A model generated the notes under the pieces. It was not told the origin of the DNA and did not search any database. It worked only from the letters and a program-made list of their open reading frames with translations. A stretch of 64,000 nt of DNA from Marinobacter sp. X15-166B (lineage in GTDB: Bacteria > Pseudomonadota > Gammaproteobacteria > Pseudomonadales > Oleiphilaceae). The stretch is from positions 889,012-953,011 of the forward strand of contig NZ_MEIY01000001.1 in NCBI RefSeq assembly GCF_001752365.1, written 5' to 3'. How positions within the stretch are numbered: position 1 is the first letter of the stretch; every line of letters begins with the position of its first letter. Of this stretch, positions 62,534 through 64,000 are shown piece by piece. The position numbers and the translations under genes were made by a program.

Positions 62534-63916
62534 ATGAGCCAGACCACCATTAATACCTTGGTATCTCCGGAAGGCAGTCTGGAGATTCTTTCCAATCATG
62601 AAGTCAACCGCCTCAAAGACAAAAGCGAAGGCGGCCTCTATCAGTTGTTCCGGCAGTGTGCGTTGGCGGTGTTGAACACCGGTGTTGAAATGGACGACTG
62701 CAAAAATCTGTTGGAAAGCCACTCGGATTTTGACGTGCGTCTGGTGCCGCAACCCCGCGGTCTCAAGCTGGAACTGATCAATGCACCGGCCAGTGCATTT
62801 GTGGACGGGTACATGTTGCGGGCCATTCGTGAGCACCTGTTTGCGGTGCTGCGGGATATTATTTATTCCTATTCCATCCCCGCCGCCGCCGGCAAATTCC
62901 GCGACAACAATTCCGAGACCACCACCAATCTGATTTTTCACATCCTGCGCAATGCCCGGGTATTGCAGGCCGGCCGTCAGCCGGATCTGGTGGTTTGCTG
63001 GGGAGGACACTCCATCAACCGCGAAGAGTACGTCTACAGCAAGGACATCGGCCATGAACTGGGCCTGCGCGGCATGAGCATCTGCACCGGCTGCGGTCCC
63101 GGCGCCATGAAAGGCCCCATGAAAGGGGCGTTCATTGGCCACGCCAAACAGCGCATCAAAGACGGCCGCTATATCGGCATTACCGAACCGGGCATCATTG
63201 GCGCGGAAGCGCCCAACCCCATTGTCAACGAACTGGTGATCATGCCGGATATCGAGAAGCGTCTGGAGGCGTTTGTCAGAGCCGGTCACGGCGTCATCGT
63301 GCTGCCCGGCGGGGTCGGCACCGCCGAGGAAATCCTTTACCTGCTGGGCATCCTGCTGCACCCGGACAACGCCAACCTGCCCTTCCCGGTGGTGTTTACC
63401 GGGCGTCGGGAAAACGCCCCCTACTTCGAAATGATCGACCAATTCATCCGCAACGCATTGGGGGATGAGGCGGCCAGCAAATACGAAATCATCATTGATG
63501 ACCCGGTCAGGGTCGCCCAGTACATGAAAAACGGCATCGCCGAGGTGCAAAGTTTCCGCCGCTCTATGCAGGATGCCTATTACTTCAACTGGATGCTGAA
63601 AATTGACCCGGTGTTCCAGCAGCCCTTTGAACCAAATCACCGCAGCATGCGCGAACTGGAGTTACACCGCGACCAGCCGGTACACCTGATCGCCGCCAAC
63701 CTGCGCAAGGCCTTCAGTGGCATAGTGGCCGGCAACGTCAAGGCCCACGGCATACTGCAGGTGCAAAAGCACGGGCCGTTCGAAATCTCCGGCGACCCCG
63801 CCCTGCTGGAACCGCTGGAAGAAATGCTGGCCGCGTTTGTCGCCCAGAACCGTATGAAACTGCCCGGCAGTGCGGTCTACCGTCCCAGCTACCGCATTGT
63901 CAGCGGAGCCGCCTGA
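62534..63916 (+). CDS. ppnN: pyrimidine/purine-5'-nucleotide nucleosidase PpnN (LOG family)
   Basis: 460 residues. Central Rossmann-like LOG domain with CTGCGPGAMKGPMKGAF and LPGGVGTAEEILYLLGILL; N- and C-terminal extensions match PpnN/YgdH. Cleaves nucleoside monophosphates to base and ribose-5-phosphate; the E. coli enzyme is bound and stimulated by (p)ppGpp. Only a weak RBS (CAGGAG about 14 bases upstream). Confidence 0.93.
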   Translation: MSQTTINTLVSPEGSLEILSNHEVNRLKDKSEGGLYQLFRQCALAVLNTGVEMDDCKNLLESHSDFDVRLVPQPRGLKLELINAPASAFVDGYMLRAIREHLFAVLRDIIYSYSIPAAAGKFRDNNSETTTNLIFHILRNARVLQAGRQPDLVVCWGGHSINREEYVYSKDIGHELGLRGMSICTGCGPGAMKGPMKGAFIGHAKQRIKDGRYIGITEPGIIGAEAPNPIVNELVIMPDIEKRLEAFVRAGHGVIVLPGGVGTAEEILYLLGILLHPDNANLPFPVVFTGRRENAPYFEMIDQFIRNALGDEAASKYEIIIDDPVRVAQYMKNGIAEVQSFRRSMQDAYYFNWMLKIDPVFQQPFEPNHRSMRELELHRDQPVHLIAANLRKAFSGIVAGNVKAHGILQVQKHGPFEISGDPALLEPLEEMLAAFVAQNRMKLPGSAVYRPSYRIVSGAA

Positions 63917-63944
63917 CCGGCCGGCCCATCAGGGAGACGTGCTT

Positions 63945-64000
63945 ATGACCCTTCAGGTCACCGAGTTGGCCTGCCGGCAGGGCCGCATCGGACGGATCAC
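63945..64000 (+). CDS. start of an unidentified gene, possibly an enoyl-CoA hydratase
   Basis: Eighteen codons are visible: MTLQVTELACRQGRIGRI. AGGGAGA precedes the ATG. The GRIGRI ending resembles the early strand of crotonase-family proteins, but too little is seen to decide. Confidence 0.45.
   Translation, partial: MTLQVTELACRQGRIGRI

Overview
The window is a stretch of a free-living gammaproteobacterial chromosome: GC-rich, tightly packed, almost entirely core metabolism. There are no insertion sequences, prophage genes, CRISPR arrays, rRNA or tRNA genes that I could see. Gene content and local order (coaBC-dut-algC-argB, rpmB-rpmG, dsbA-cytochrome c4-engB, a TetR regulator beside a coniferyl-type aldehyde dehydrogenase, coaD-ferredoxin, ppk1-hemB, rubA, ubiC-ubiA-phoB-phoR, pstSCAB-phoU) recall Pseudomonas and the marine Cellvibrionales. 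PanP replacing PanD, RapA, MnmH, ThiI and a CsrB-type RNA fit the marine group. The exact genus is not determined.

Layout. 1-8.3 kb: a leftward run coaBC > dut > algC > argB > unknown membrane-anchored protein > argE > argA, in which algC is broken by one base. 8.4-9.7 kb: rightward radC, rpmB, rpmG. 9.7-17.5 kb: a phosphatase/nuclease-fold protein, dsbA, cytochrome c4, engB, tetR/aldehyde dehydrogenase, coaD, ferredoxin, YdgA-like protein. 17.5-28.6 kb: ppk1, hemB, AidB-like dehydrogenase, DUF503 protein, panP, a small unknown, a phosphate permease, MioC-like flavodoxin, tesB, rubredoxin. 28.8-35.1 kb: hpt, ubiC, ubiA, phoB, phoR, a lytic transglycosylase, rsuA. 35-44.4 kb, mostly leftward: mini-asparaginase, pbpG, glutathione transferase, cold-shock protein, crcB, fadE, rapA, cysZ. 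44.5-49.9 kb: VanZ-like protein, CsrB/RsmZ-type RNA, mnmH, mscS, YbaK-like deacylase, UbiH-family hydroxylase, HIT protein. 50-55.5 kb: pstSCAB-phoU. 55.6-64 kb: YciA-like thioesterase, uvrD, gabD-like dehydrogenase, acetylpolyamine amidohydrolase, thiI, ppnN, and the start of one more gene.

How it works together. The strongest theme is phosphate: PhoB/PhoR, the Pst importer with PhoU, a Pit-type permease and polyphosphate kinase lie within about 38 kb. Near-consensus Pho boxes stand before phoB and before pstS, giving the expected positive loop. A second regulatory element is the CsrB-like RNA at about 45.06-45.28 kb, with 12 GGA motifs and a GacA/UvrY-type upstream palindrome. Coenzyme A supply is also well represented (PanP for beta-alanine, CoaBC, CoaD).

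The only gene-free stretch over 300 bases is 44854-45359, which holds the CsrB-like RNA and its control region. All other gaps are shorter and hold ordinary promoters, leaders or hairpins where noted.
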